A DNA stretch of 64,000 nucleotides from Elysia crispata (taxonomy: Eukaryota; Mollusca; Gastropoda; Plakobranchidae). This document shows positions 25,801-37,401 of this stretch, in pieces. The notes under the pieces were generated by a model. It ran no database searches, was not told where the DNA came from, and saw only the letters and a program-made list of their open reading frames with translations. Position 1 is the stretch's first letter. The number at the start of each line of letters is the position of its first letter. A program made the translations under genes and the position numbers. The stretch covers positions 1 to 64,000 of the forward strand of contig JAWDGP010005861.1 in NCBI GenBank assembly GCA_033675545.1. The letters run 5' to 3'.

Positions 25801-27397
25801 AAACTTTGCAATGTTATTTAAATATACATGTATCTTCATTTTGTTCACCAATGCTTTTATTTAGGGATCCAAAAATTTCATTCCTACCTTTACATGTTGG
25901 GTGTGAAAGTTCAGAGATATTAATTCTGTAATCTTAAGTTTCTGATATTTGATGGATCGGCTGTCAAACTGATAAATGGGCCTTAGACCACTTCGCATGG
26001 TGTCATAGGCTTTAGAAAATATTTGATTTTTAGGTCACAAACAATCTAATAGCCACAGGCTAGTCTTGTTAGTCTATGTACCGATAGCAGGCTTATAAGG
26101 TGACACTGCAACAGATTTCTAACCTGGCATCAGTTCCCTAAACTTTTTACTTTTAAGGCCCAAAAGGTCTCAGCATCTTCCAGATGTGAAGGCCTTGCTT
26201 AAAAGTGAAATAATTTTTTACTTTAAGTGAACAAACCATTTAAAATCATTCAACTATCTGTCAAGTATGGGTAATATTTAAGAGAAATAATGGATTGAAA
26301 TAAGTGACATTTTCTGGAAATACAAGATACTGGTAATATAATTGGATTTGACAATGAAGTTATGACAGAATAGTTTAAAGAAATAACATGTATTTAGATT
26401 ATAATAATCATATGATTATGTTCATGAAATTTATATAAAAAAACAACATATATGTCATTTATGAAAAGCATAGGCCTACTAGTTAAAAATGACAGTAACG
26501 AATAGGGTATTGACTGGACAAAACATCATCTTGTTTTCCCTCAAAAATAATAGTTCCATATTGATTATGATATACATGTAGTCATAATTTTTTTTGTAGA
26601 CAATTTAACCTCTATGGAAACAAGTGAGGCAATGTATCTCTTCTTAGCCGTTTTGTGTAATATCTACACTTAACTTTTCATCCCTCAGTTTGAGTTCTTT
26701 ATAAATTGTTTTATATACTTCTGTATGATTGAATTGTCCCTGTCAATGTTTGAAATTACATTATGATTTATATTATTATATATCCAATACCTTAGCTGGC
26801 TTTATGCCATGAGAAAGCTTTCAAGCAACATCATATCTTGTTACTTCTGAATCGCCCAGGTGGACAAAATCAATTGAATGATCTATTGTGATCTAAACAG
26901 TAGTCTATTGTTACGAAAGATTTTTTTTTTTAAATATCACTACTCACTTTTAATAAAGAAGTGCAATGGTTATCTAATTCGCCATTGCCCAAGTATTTTT
27001 TAGTCTTTTTAGGCTTTGAGCCTTCACTTTTTTTTACCTGGACAATTACATAATGACAAATAATATGGACAGCTTTGTTGCTTGCTGGTATTGCAGTTCT
27101 TTTGCAAACATATTCTGCCAAACATAATTTTAAACTAAAATTGTTCAGATTCAAGTTCCTCTTCATTCTTAAATGTTTTATGGCATATTGTTGTTGGTTT
27201 ATAATAAGATTAATGTTTTTTAAATAATTAAAATAGAATATGAGCACAGGGAGCTATAACAACATTTTCTCATAAGGTGATTTACTTTGTACTGACACTT
27301 TTTTCTGTTAAAAGTATTAATGGATAACATAATAAAAGTAATAAACGATGACTGCCCCTCTAATTGAAGGTTGCGTCTGCATCCATACCAAGAAAGT
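22871..27397. other. AT-rich intergenic DNA
   Basis: No gene is supported. The stretch is strongly AT-rich, with poly-A/T runs, a short AT microsatellite at 23127-23155 and several TCTAGATCTAGA-like motifs (for example near 23275, 23335 and 23973). Short open frames here show no protein-like composition. Confidence 0.7.
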
Positions 27398-27401
27398 TTA
27401 A

Positions 27402-29966
27402 TGTAACCCTACCTAGCTGGGTGGATATTCCCTTAACTTACTTAATCACTACTGTAATAGGACCCACTAGTCTAGTTACCTATAGAAGCTCAGTGCTTCT
27501 TCCTACTCTAAGTAATTGCAGGCTCTAACTGGTTATGGTAGCGTGCCTAGCAGCCGTGCAATACTACAGAGTTCACACTCTTGGGTCCTTGAGTATCAGT
27601 GGAGTACTAAGGCCACTGTTCCCTAACTAATACGAGTGGGTGTCGAGACTTGACAAGAACAGAATAGCTACACTCCAGACGAAGAAGAACACAAAAGAGA
27701 AGAAATTAAGTTACCACCTATAATATGTTTATTCCACGAATACTCAGTAATCAAAGAATGGAAGCAGTTCTCAAAGAATAAAATAAAAAAATACAAAGAT
27801 GATCGACAAGCAATCAGGCAATAAAGGTACTAACAAATGGTCAGAATGATAAGCGCCAAGCAGACACTCGAGATAAAGTGCGGATATTATACTAATATCA
27901 GATACTAAACAAAATGGCCAGAATACTAAATAGAAGATACTAATAAAATGGTCAGAACAGAAGATACTAAGAACTAAACAAATGTCCAATAAAAATGCCT
28001 AATAGTCAGAATAGAAAATATCCAAACAAAATGCCTAATAGTCAGAATAGAAAATATCCAAACAAAATGCCTAATAGTCAGAATAGAAAATATCCAAACA
28101 AAATGCCTAATAGTCAGAATAGAAAATATCCAAACAAAATGCCTACGGTAATGAAAATGCCTAATAGTCAAAATAGAAAATATCCAAACAAAATGCCTAC
28201 GGTAATGAAAATGCCTAATAGTCAAAATAGAAATGATCCAAACAAAATGCCTAATAGTCAGAATAGAAAATATCCAAACAAAATGCCTACGGTAATGAAA
28301 ATGCCTAATAGTCAAAATAGAAATGATCCAAACAAAATGCCTACGGTAATGAAAATGCCTAATAGTCAAAATAGAAAATATCCAAACAAAATGCCTACGG
28401 TAATGAAAATGCCTAATAGTCAAAATAGAAATGATCCAAACAAAATGCCTAATAGTCAGCCAACGCTAAGAAAGAAAAGAAATAAAACACAATATTAGAC
28501 ATACAACGTAATCAATAAGATAACCATCAATCATTCTATTTAACCTTAAGTAAAAGTTCAACTTAGCAGAACAAGCATAATTAAATTTCATGTTCTTAAT
28601 CTAACAGTCAAGGTCAACCCTACTCTATCGGTATGATCTTATAATTTACATAATTGCGACCGCCCATGACTTGGCCTACCATACCACGTGGTACCTCGCC
28701 ATTGGTCCAGTCTCAGGTAAACAATTAGTGAATTACTGAATTAGAGACTAGAGAGGGAAGATGAATCTAAGATCGCCCTGGCGCGAAACCGAGAGCGTGA
28801 CCAACGCCTAGCACTGACGCAATCACCCGACCTCTCACATGAGAGCGTCAGTTCAAAGAGGCCGTGGCCAGTTACTCTCCATAACTGGGAGAAGGGGTGC
28901 GCCAAAAAGTCCATCTTGCATAGAGTTAGGATACTCAAGTCAATCCATGTAATATTACAAGACTGGATCTACATCTTACAAGTTACACAGAATAATTATA
29001 ATCTGCCAGTTAGACTTACAGTACTGGCAATGCAACAAAACTTAGTTTAGGGAAATACTCCTCCAGATTAACGAGGTGATCATATGCATAACCTACGATC
29101 AATAATTAATAGGTAAAGACAAAGGTAAACACAATATTTAGAGAGGGAAGTTCATAGCATCATAGGAATAATAAAATCAGTCGTCTGTCATTTGAGTCAA
29201 TGAATGTCTGAAGGGACGAAATTAATACTTACAGTAATAGTACTTAGAATCTGTTAAATTTACAAGGACATGGCCTCGCGCTAAATACACGTAACTTTAG
29301 CTTTGCAACAACTTACCCCGAGTCACGGTGATAATCACGTAGAATTAAACAAATGATAATCCAACACAAGTTTCACAATAGTTCAATAATCTCCACAATA
29401 ACTTCTCCCTAAATTTCCAACGATACTACTGGCACTTCCAACGTGGCCTCCAGATACTCCAAAAAGATACTGACTACGAGTCTTTCCGAGCTCTACAATT
29501 TATAGTCCAAGCTCAGTCGGCAAGGCCCCCGGTCAAAGACTTCCCTGGTTTCCCAGTTCGTCCCTAGAACAAGGGCCAATGCCGACCGAGGAAAATCTAC
29601 TCCGTCGAACGGCACAACCCGTCTCCCCAACTAAACATCATCCGACCGAGATCATAGAATCTGCGGAAGGCATCGTTACATCTACGAACTACATTTAGCA
29701 TCTCCCGATCAAAGTATGTCGAAAGCCGACCGAAGAAAAGCTTCTCTGGCCAGCTGGACAGGAATGAAAGAACAAAGTATCTTCCGAATTATTAAAGAAA
29801 TAAAAATAAACCGCTAGAGGGGCGGAGACTAGTTTCCCGCCATTAACTAAGTATACTAACAAGCTAGAAGCGCACGTGCTCCACCCACAAGCTGATAATT
29901 AACACAATAAGATTCTAAAGACCTACTGCTGCGCCACAAATAAATAATTATACCAGCCTCCTTACA
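27402..29966 (-). mobile_element. Solo LTR (2565 bp) with 4-bp TTAA target duplication
   Basis: The plus-strand sequence starts TGTAACCC and ends CCTCCTTACA, giving inverted TGTAA...TTACA termini. It is flanked by TTAA at 27398-27401 and 29967-29970. Nearly the same sequence forms the complete LTR at 35089-37401. Its primer site shows that the family reads on the minus strand, so this copy is oriented the same way. No internal sequence adjoins it, so it is a solo LTR left by LTR-LTR recombination. It contains a protein-like minisatellite at 27993-28458, which accounts for most of the length difference from the other copy. Confidence 0.87.
27993..28458. repeat. LTR minisatellite of 36-bp and 18-bp units (long allele)
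   Basis: There are ten 36-bp units (plus-frame peptide MPNSQNRKYPNK or its NDPNK variant) and five 18-bp units (MPTVMK). All are multiples of 18 bp, so both strands stay open for about 450-500 bp. No start context, promoter or protein-like complexity supports a real gene, so I treat the frames as by-products of the array. The second LTR copy has only four long and two short units. Confidence 0.92.
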
Positions 29967-29970
29967 TTAA

Positions 29971-32900
29971 ATCTTTAATATTCCAATGTTCTCTCCAATT
30001 CTTTCTTTCATGCTTTGAAAATTATTGTTGTTGCAAAAGTCGGAAGACTTTATTTTAAAGTTGTCAGCATGGATCAGGTCCATGTGACTGGTGAGGAGCC
30101 ATCTCTGTCTGAAAAAAATCAGTCAATAGTTAAGTATCATGAGAATATTATTTTCAATGCAGGAAGGAGATGTTTTTTGTATTTCGTTTTTATTTTCAAT
30201 TAATTTTTTACAGTTTCATGTGTTTGCAAGTTATGAGTCCATGTGACAGAAAATTTCACATTATGAGTAACTGTTTTGTATTTATACGTAACTAGTGACC
30301 GGTGCAGAGTCCCAATGACACGGACAAATAGACACCTAAACTCATTCTTTCCAACATCTATCATCTTATACTATGAGGAGATTACAAGGATAACTAAATC
30401 ATAAATACTTTGCTTTCCAGTCTGATGTTGTAATTCTAGAAACACCAAAATGATATGCTACCCTTTTCTTTGCTTTTTTTTTTTATCACTTTTTTAATAC
30501 CTCCTTATACATGTATAGATTTATATCTTCATAAATTTATGTCACCTGTATACTCATACTGCGATACTAGAAAATCTATGTAATTATTGTATGTCCTGAG
30601 AGCATGCCATTTTTAATTTCCCTTTGTTGAATTAATAAAGTTATCTTATCTTATCTTAATTTCTTATATCATGTTTTAACTTCAATAACAAATATTTATG
30701 GGTACCTGACACTCCCTTTGTGGGAGTTTAAAAATATATATGCTAAATGTAGTGGTATTTAAGTTGGTAATAATGAAGTGAAATTCTAAAAAAAAAATTG
30801 AGGTTAAATAATCCAATGATCTTTGTAGAAGAAATACAAATTACATGTACATGTTATGATTTGCCCGGTACAATATTTCTTGTGTTGAATTGGAAACAAC
30901 CAAGTTAAATCATCAGTTCTCTTTTTACTTGCAGAACATTTGTTTGTTAGAGAAGTTAGGTTTTATTTATTTATTTACTTTTTACAAGGCAATGGCACAA
31001 TTTAAAAATAATAATGTTTGCATCCAGGTGATAATCAAAAAACATTTGGAAATTGCAAGAGAGGTTGTATGTAGAGAGAGTAAAGAGTATAGGTTTATAG
31101 GTGCCTATAGTACATTTTTAAACACAGTAGAAAAAGAATAAATGTTTATATAACCATACTCACCATGAGGTTAGCTAGGTTTTCCCATATTATAGCCACA
31201 AAGTTATCCAAACTGATAGGGCTGCCATGTTCTCAGGAGTGCCTTGGACCATCCACTATCTCTCTTTCTAAATTTTGGCTGGCTTTGCCCTTTTCCTTGG
31301 TAATGCACTTCCTACTGAAAAAAATCAAAAACAAAAATAGTCATATGAATACATGTATCATGTGGAATTTTATTAAGATGATTGTGTGATTCCTTAATCA
31401 GTGATTCCTCCACAAGGTCAAAGAGTGCTCACAAATGGGCCTATAAAAATAGAGGAGTAGTTGCATGAAAATGATTAGATCTATTACTTTGCAAGATAGT
31501 CATTTGTTTCCTCCTCAGGAAAGTTATTAAATTCAAACTTACTTGATTGTAATGCCTGTAATAAAAGAAATATTGTCTAGATACTGAGAATTTTTTTTAC
31601 CTCCACAACAGACCACCCCCTTTTTTTTTCTTTTTAAAATTCTGAAGGCAAGCAGATTATTCCTAGTTATGTACAGAAAGATCATGTGTTTATTAGTTTA
31701 ATTTAACAATCAAATATGATTATGTAGTGAGACAAAAGTTTAAAACAAAAAAAAAAAGAAAATTAAAAAACCTAAATGAATAGCAGAATACCCGTCTTTC
31801 AGGCTGGGTTAAGCACACAGTTTAAAAAACAAGTAGTGCCAAAGAAGCGTTATTAACATATTAAAAAAAAAATGGGCCAATGTCATTTTCTTTACATCTT
31901 TTATCAGGGTATGATTTTTTGTGGGTTATGAAAAAAAAAGAGATCCAAATATGCAAAAATGTTAAAACTGGTTGGAAAAAAATAAAAATAAAAAATTTGG
32001 GCAGCATTATCTTTAAATTATAATTATTTAACATCTCCTATTCGTACTATTGATTGAGAGAAGAGTGGGACACTTTTCATGAATAGTTTCTAGAGCTAGC
32101 TGCTCTACTTTTTTTTAGTTTATTCAATATTATGAAGAAACAAAATAAAAAACCAGTCTCATATTTATATCTATATCTTAAACTGTAAGTATGTTATCTG
32201 CTCTGCAGATTTGCCCACGTCAGGCCATATAAATGTCTTACTCTTTACTCGCAATGAACTTGCAGTTCAGACCTAACATAAGTTTCATTCGAAAAATATA
32301 AAGTGTAAAAATAAGGCATTTTGAACATTTAAAGTAAATTATTATGCAAGATGAAGTGTTTTTTTTTCACAAAAATACAGGTCCAAATTATTTTGTTCAT
32401 TGAAAAAAAAACAAATAAAAAACGGCATAAATTGAATGTCAAAGTTTGACCTAGTATCAATCACACATTATTTGAAAATTGTTGAGTGACTAGTCAACAT
32501 CCCATCCTTTGCAGAGTTTTAGATTATCTAAATTGAGAGTAACTGTTAGACAGCTTGGAGTAAATCATTTCCCGTAGTTTCTCAAAAATACATTTATAAA
32601 TGATAAACAAGAACAAAGAATTTTAAGGCTATTCTAAGGACAAAGAAAATTCAGGCCTGAAATTTGTTTACAATCAATTTCTGCTTCTTATTCAGTAAAT
32701 TGTTATGTTTTTTAGTCAAACAAAGGCGAAAAGTGTGGTATCTAGAGGTCTGAATTTCGAGATCTAGTCTGCAAAACTCTACTAGCCTAGGTCATAGCCA
32801 GAATCCAAACTAACCGTTAATCTCATATTGTTTAGCATGGGTATTGTTCTCCTTCATTTTTGATCAAGAAGAATAGAGCGCAAGTGCTGGATCCAGCTAA

Positions 32901-33451
32901 ATTTTTCTAATCTTAATCTAATAAAGATCTTTCTAGGTCTGATTAATTATGCTCTACTCAAATTTTTAATTAAAATCATTGTAAATTTGTATAATTTTAC
33001 ATAGATCTGGGTCTAGATCTAGAGTCTAGTATCAAGCTCTGTTGAGTCATAATGTGCATCTTACGGGTAAAATAGATTGAATTTATTTAACGGCATTCTG
33101 TAATGTTATGTAGAAACTAGAACTAGATTTAAATCTCCATCGACCAAATATTTAGACCATTAACCAAGAATAGATCTACAGTTTTCATCTATACTATGTA
33201 GAACTGTATCAATCCATTATCCATATCTCGGGGACAGGAATTGAGATCTATATCTGTGCATGGATTAATTGGATAGTAAAAATCTCCTTTGTTTGCTGAT
33301 TCCATGTGGACTTAACAATATATAACTTTTATAAGGGTGGATAAATAAAATATAAATAAATTAGAACGGCCTACTCTCTTTGCTATTAAAGCAAGGATTG
33401 AAATCGTCTGCTGATTGATGAGTTGTTTACATTCGCCGCTCCTGCGCCGGA
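29971..33451. other. AT-rich intergenic DNA
   Basis: No gene is supported. A possible non-LTR retrotransposon 3' tail ends near 30655 (AATAAAGTTATCTTATCTTA). The remainder is AT-rich with homopolymer runs and TCTAGATCTAGA motifs near 33013. Confidence 0.65.
30290..30657 (+). mobile_element. Possible 3' end of a non-LTR retrotransposon or SINE
   Basis: The stretch ends in an AATAAA-containing segment followed by a short CTTAT microsatellite tail (TTATCTTATCTTATCTTA). This is a common 3' terminus of CR1/RTE-like elements and SINEs. No coding domain is visible, so the call is tentative and the left limit arbitrary. Confidence 0.3.
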
Positions 33452-33741
33452 AACTACATTTAGCATCTCCCGATCAAAGTATGTGGAAAGCCAACCGAAG
33501 AAAAGCTTCTTTGGCCAGCTGGACAGGAATGAAAGAACAAAGTATCTTCCGAATTATTAAAGAAATAAAAATAAACCGCTAGAGGGGCGGAGACTACTTT
33601 CCCGCCATTAAACTAAGTATACTAACAAGCTAGAAGCGCACGTGGCTCCACCCACAAGCTGATATAATTAGCACAATAAAACCTGTTCTAAAGGCCTACT
33701 ACTACTGCCGCAATAAATAATTATACCAGCCTCCTTACACT
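33452..33741 (-). repeat. Truncated 3' LTR fragment
   Basis: The plus-strand sequence from AACTACATTTAGCATCTCCC to CCTCCTTACA matches the terminal 290 bp of the LTRs ending at 29966 and 37401 almost exactly. Confidence 0.9.
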
Positions 33742-34978
33742 CGCCCCACAAAAAATTGTTCGGCTCCGACGAACTGAACTTAACCTCAATACTCAACCCT
33801 AAGGTAAGGTCAACAGTACCACCGAAGTAAATAAATACAGCAAACTCTCCTACCGGGACACGATCATCATTGCGTAACGGAAACACTCACGCCACGAGAT
33901 AGACGGCACTACTGATATAATAGAAAAGTTCAAAGGAACGGTGCGGCAGTACGGAATATATAATGCGGGAGGCAGAAGGTAAAGGTGGGGTCAATCGACT
34001 GTCCAGTCAATGATAAAAAATGAGGTCATCCCAAACGTCATTACTATAGATACTTAGGCCTATCCAAAATAAAACCGATACAAAAGATTTAGATCATTCA
34101 AAATATCATCATTATATAGTGTGACTAATTAGAACAAACTGAGCACAAGATTAAAGTACAGTGCTAAATTACGCTTAAGAAGTGCAGCATCCTCTCTCGA
34201 TAGGAATATCTTATACCATATAAATCAATAGCAAGCAGGTTACACAGATTGGCATTATATATGTTACAACATGTGACACTAGGGCATGCAAAAGTCGTGG
34301 CAAGAATAAATGGTATTTCATGATATAATTAGCACAGTCGAGGAATCGTTACTTGGCAACCCGACGTATAAAAAGGCAAAAAATTGAACAACACCCCATA
34401 AGCCAAACAGTGAACATGAAAGAGCAAATATAGAAAATTTACATTAGAATATGCATGTTTAAAAAAATTCAAAGAATGCGTTGCATAAAAAAGCAGGTAA
34501 AAAAGGTAAAACATTGTAGACAAAATGCACAAATTGTGGAAAGAACAAAACACAACACATAGGACGTGGAACTCCAGAACGACACAGGCACATTTTAACA
34601 TTCAACATTAAAAGTCATCAGTGCTCAAAGCAATAGAAAAAGAAGATGGTCAGCAATAAATGGAAAAGAAATGGTAATGGTCAGTAAATACTTTCCTTAG
34701 AGTTAGACATCGTCCTCCAAAGAGGATATTATTACCGAACTAGTACTTTAGCCTGTAGATCTGATCCACACAACGCATATTATGAATTCTGATACTTACT
34801 AAATTCACAATCATTCTCAATAGTTTCTCCCACATCTACTTAAACGAAAAATCCTTTTTCTCCAATTAACATGTACAGTAGATAATTAAAGTCTATACTG
34901 AACATCAGGAAACAATCGTAGTAGTTAATAGATAATACATGTATAGCGCGTCCAGCTCTCAACAGTCGGGATAGTCAC

Positions 34979-35086
34979 GCGGCTGCCAGAGCGGACCTAA
35001 GAAAAATCTCATCGAGTCCCAGACTCGGTTTCTACATCGACCCTTCTATTACATGGGATAGGGTTCGAATCCCACCGCTGCCACCA
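34979..35086 (+). tRNA. tRNA-Leu-like sequence overlapping the retroelement primer site (pseudo-tRNA)
   Basis: The 3' part has a perfect B-box (GGTTCGAATCC, 35062-35072), followed by CACCGCTGCC and an encoded CCA (35084-35086). This matches the 3' end of animal tRNA-Leu. The 5' part holds an A-box-like TGCCAGAGCGG (34984-34994) then CCTAAG, resembling a leucine tRNA D-arm. The 5' acceptor strand does not pair with the 3' strand and the spacing is too long, so it is not a functional tRNA. On the minus strand the CCA complement lies 2 nt from the LTR, so this is the primer binding site, with more tRNA sequence than the usual ~18 nt. Confidence 0.5.
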
Positions 35087-35088
35087 AA

Positions 35089-37401
35089 TGTAACCCGACC
35101 TAACCGGGTGGATTCCCTGGACTTACTTAGTCACTACTGTAATAAAACCCACTAGTCTAGTTACCTATAGAAGCTCAGTGCTTCTTCCTACTCTAAGTAA
35201 TTGCAGGCCCTAACTGGTTATGGTAGCGTGCCTAGCAGCCGTGCAATACTACAGAGTTCACACTCTTGGGTCCTTGAGTATCAGTGGAGTACTAAGGCCA
35301 CTGTTCCCTAACTAATACGAGTGGGTGTCGAGACTTGACAAGAATAGAATAGCTACACTCCAGACGAAGAAGAACACAAAAGAGAAGAAGTTAAAGTTAC
35401 CACCTATAATATGTTTATTCCACGAATACTCAATAATCAATGAATGGAAGCAATTCTCAAAGAATAAAATAAAAAAATACAAAGATGATCGACAAGCAAT
35501 CAGGCAATAAAGGTACTAACAAATGATCAGAATGATAAGCGCCAGCAGATACTCGAGATAAAGTGCGGATATTATACTAATATCAGATACTAAACAAAAT
35601 GGCCAGAATACTAAATAGAAGATACTAATAAAATGGTCAGAACAGAAGATACTAAGAACTAAACAAATCTCCAATAAAAATGCCTAATAGTCAGAATAGA
35701 AAATATCCAAACAAAATGCCTAATAGTCAAAATAGAAATGATCCAAACAAAATGCCTACGGTAATGAAAATGCCTAATAGTCAGAATAGAAAATATCCAA
35801 ACAAAATGCCTACGGTAATGAAAATGCCTAATAGTCAAATAGAAAATATCCAAACAAAATGCCTAATAGTCAGCCAACGCTAAGAAAGAAAAGAAATAAA
35901 ACACAATATTAGACATACAACGTAATCAATAAGATAACCATCAATCATTCTATTTAACCTTAAGTAAAAGTTCAACTTAGCAGAACAAGCATAATTAAAT
36001 TTCATGTTCTTAATCTAACAGTCAAGGTCAACCCTACTCTATCGGTATGATCTTATAATTTACACAATTGCGACCGCCCATGACTTGGCCTACCATACCA
36101 CGTGGTACCTCGCCATTGGTTCAGTCTCAGGTAAACAATTAGTGAATTACTGAATTAGAGACTAGAGAGGGAAGATGAATCTAAGATCGCCCTGGCGCGA
36201 AACCGAGAGCGTGACCAACGCCTAGCACTGACGCAATCACCCGACTTCTCACATGAGAGCGTCAGTCCAAAGAGGCCGTGGCCAGTTACTCTCCTTAACT
36301 GGGAGAAGGGGTGCGCCAAGTCCGTCTTACATAGACGGTAGACTTAGAATACTCAAGTCAATACATGTAATATTACAAGACTAGATCTAGATCTACATCT
36401 TATACGTTACACAGAATAATAATAATCTGCCAGTTAGACGTACAGTACTGGCAATGCAACAAAACTTAGTTTAGGGAAATACTTCTCCAGATTAACGAGG
36501 TGATCATATGCATAACTTACGATCAATAATTAATGGGTAAAGACAAAGGTTAACACAATATTAAGAGAGGGAAATTCATAGCATCATAGGAATAATAAAA
36601 TCAGCCGTCTGTCATTTGAGTCAATGAATGTCTGAAGGGACGAAATTAATACTTACAGTAATAGTACTTAGAATCTGTTAAATTTACAAGGACAATGGCC
36701 TCGCGCTAAATACACCTAACTTAAGCTTTGCAACAACTTACCCCGAGTCACGGTGATAATCACGTAGAATTAAAACAAATGATAATCCAACACAAGTTTC
36801 ACAATAGTTCAATAATCTCCACAATAACTTCTCCCTAAATTTCCAACGATACTACTGGCACTTCCAACGTGGCCTCCAGATACTCCAAAAAGATACTGAC
36901 TACGAGTCTTTCCGAGCTCTACAATTTATAGTCTAAGCTCAGTCGGCAAGGCCCCCGGTCAAAGACTTCCCTGGTTTCCCAGTTCGTCCCTAGAACAAGG
37001 GCCAATGCCGACCGAGGAAAATCTACTCCGTCGAACGGCACAACCCGTTTCCCCAACTAAAGCATCACCCGACCGAGATCATAGAATCTACGGAAGGCAT
37101 CGTTACATCTACGAACTACATTTAGCATCTCCCGATCAAAGTATGTGGAAAGCCAACCGAAGAAAAGCTTCTCTGGCCAGCTGGACAGGAATGAAAGAAC
37201 AAAGTATCTTCCGAATTATTAAAGAAATAAAAATAAACCGCTAGAGGGGCGGAGACTACTTTCCCGCCATTAAACTAAGTATACTAACAAGCTAGAAGCG
37301 CACGTGGCTCCACCCACAAGCTGATATAATTAGCACAATAAAACCTGTTCTAAAGGCCTACTACTACTGCCGCAATAAATAATTATACCAGCCTCCTTAC
37401 A
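35089..37401 (-). repeat. Complete LTR (2313 bp)
   Basis: The plus-strand reading starts TGTAACCCGACC and ends CCTCCTTACA, with 5-bp inverted ends. It is closely similar along its length to the solo LTR at 27402-29966, apart from the minisatellite (35679-35872, four 36-bp and two 18-bp units) and small indels. Confidence 0.9.

Larger units (their letters stand above)
33452..37401 (-). mobile_element. Non-coding LTR retrotransposon (LARD/TRIM-like), 3' LTR truncated
   Basis: In minus-strand orientation the order is: 5' LTR 37401-35089, primer binding site 35086-35062, a 1.35-kb internal region (35088-33742), a purine/T-rich tract at the LTR border (near 33742-33760) and a 290-bp fragment of the 3' LTR (33741-33452). 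The internal region shows no gag, protease, RT or integrase, so any mobility would need another element's proteins. The 3' LTR is cut at 33452, so no target duplication can be read. The full LTR is 2313 bp. Confidence 0.82.

Noticed and set aside
27974..28423. 149-aa minus-strand repeat protein
   Set aside because: Exists only because LTR minisatellite units are multiples of 18 bp; no gene signals.
34329..34601. 90-aa hydrophobic minus-strand frame in the LTR element's internal region
   Set aside because: Cys/Phe/Leu-rich composition from AT-rich DNA with no retroviral motif; not taken as a gene.
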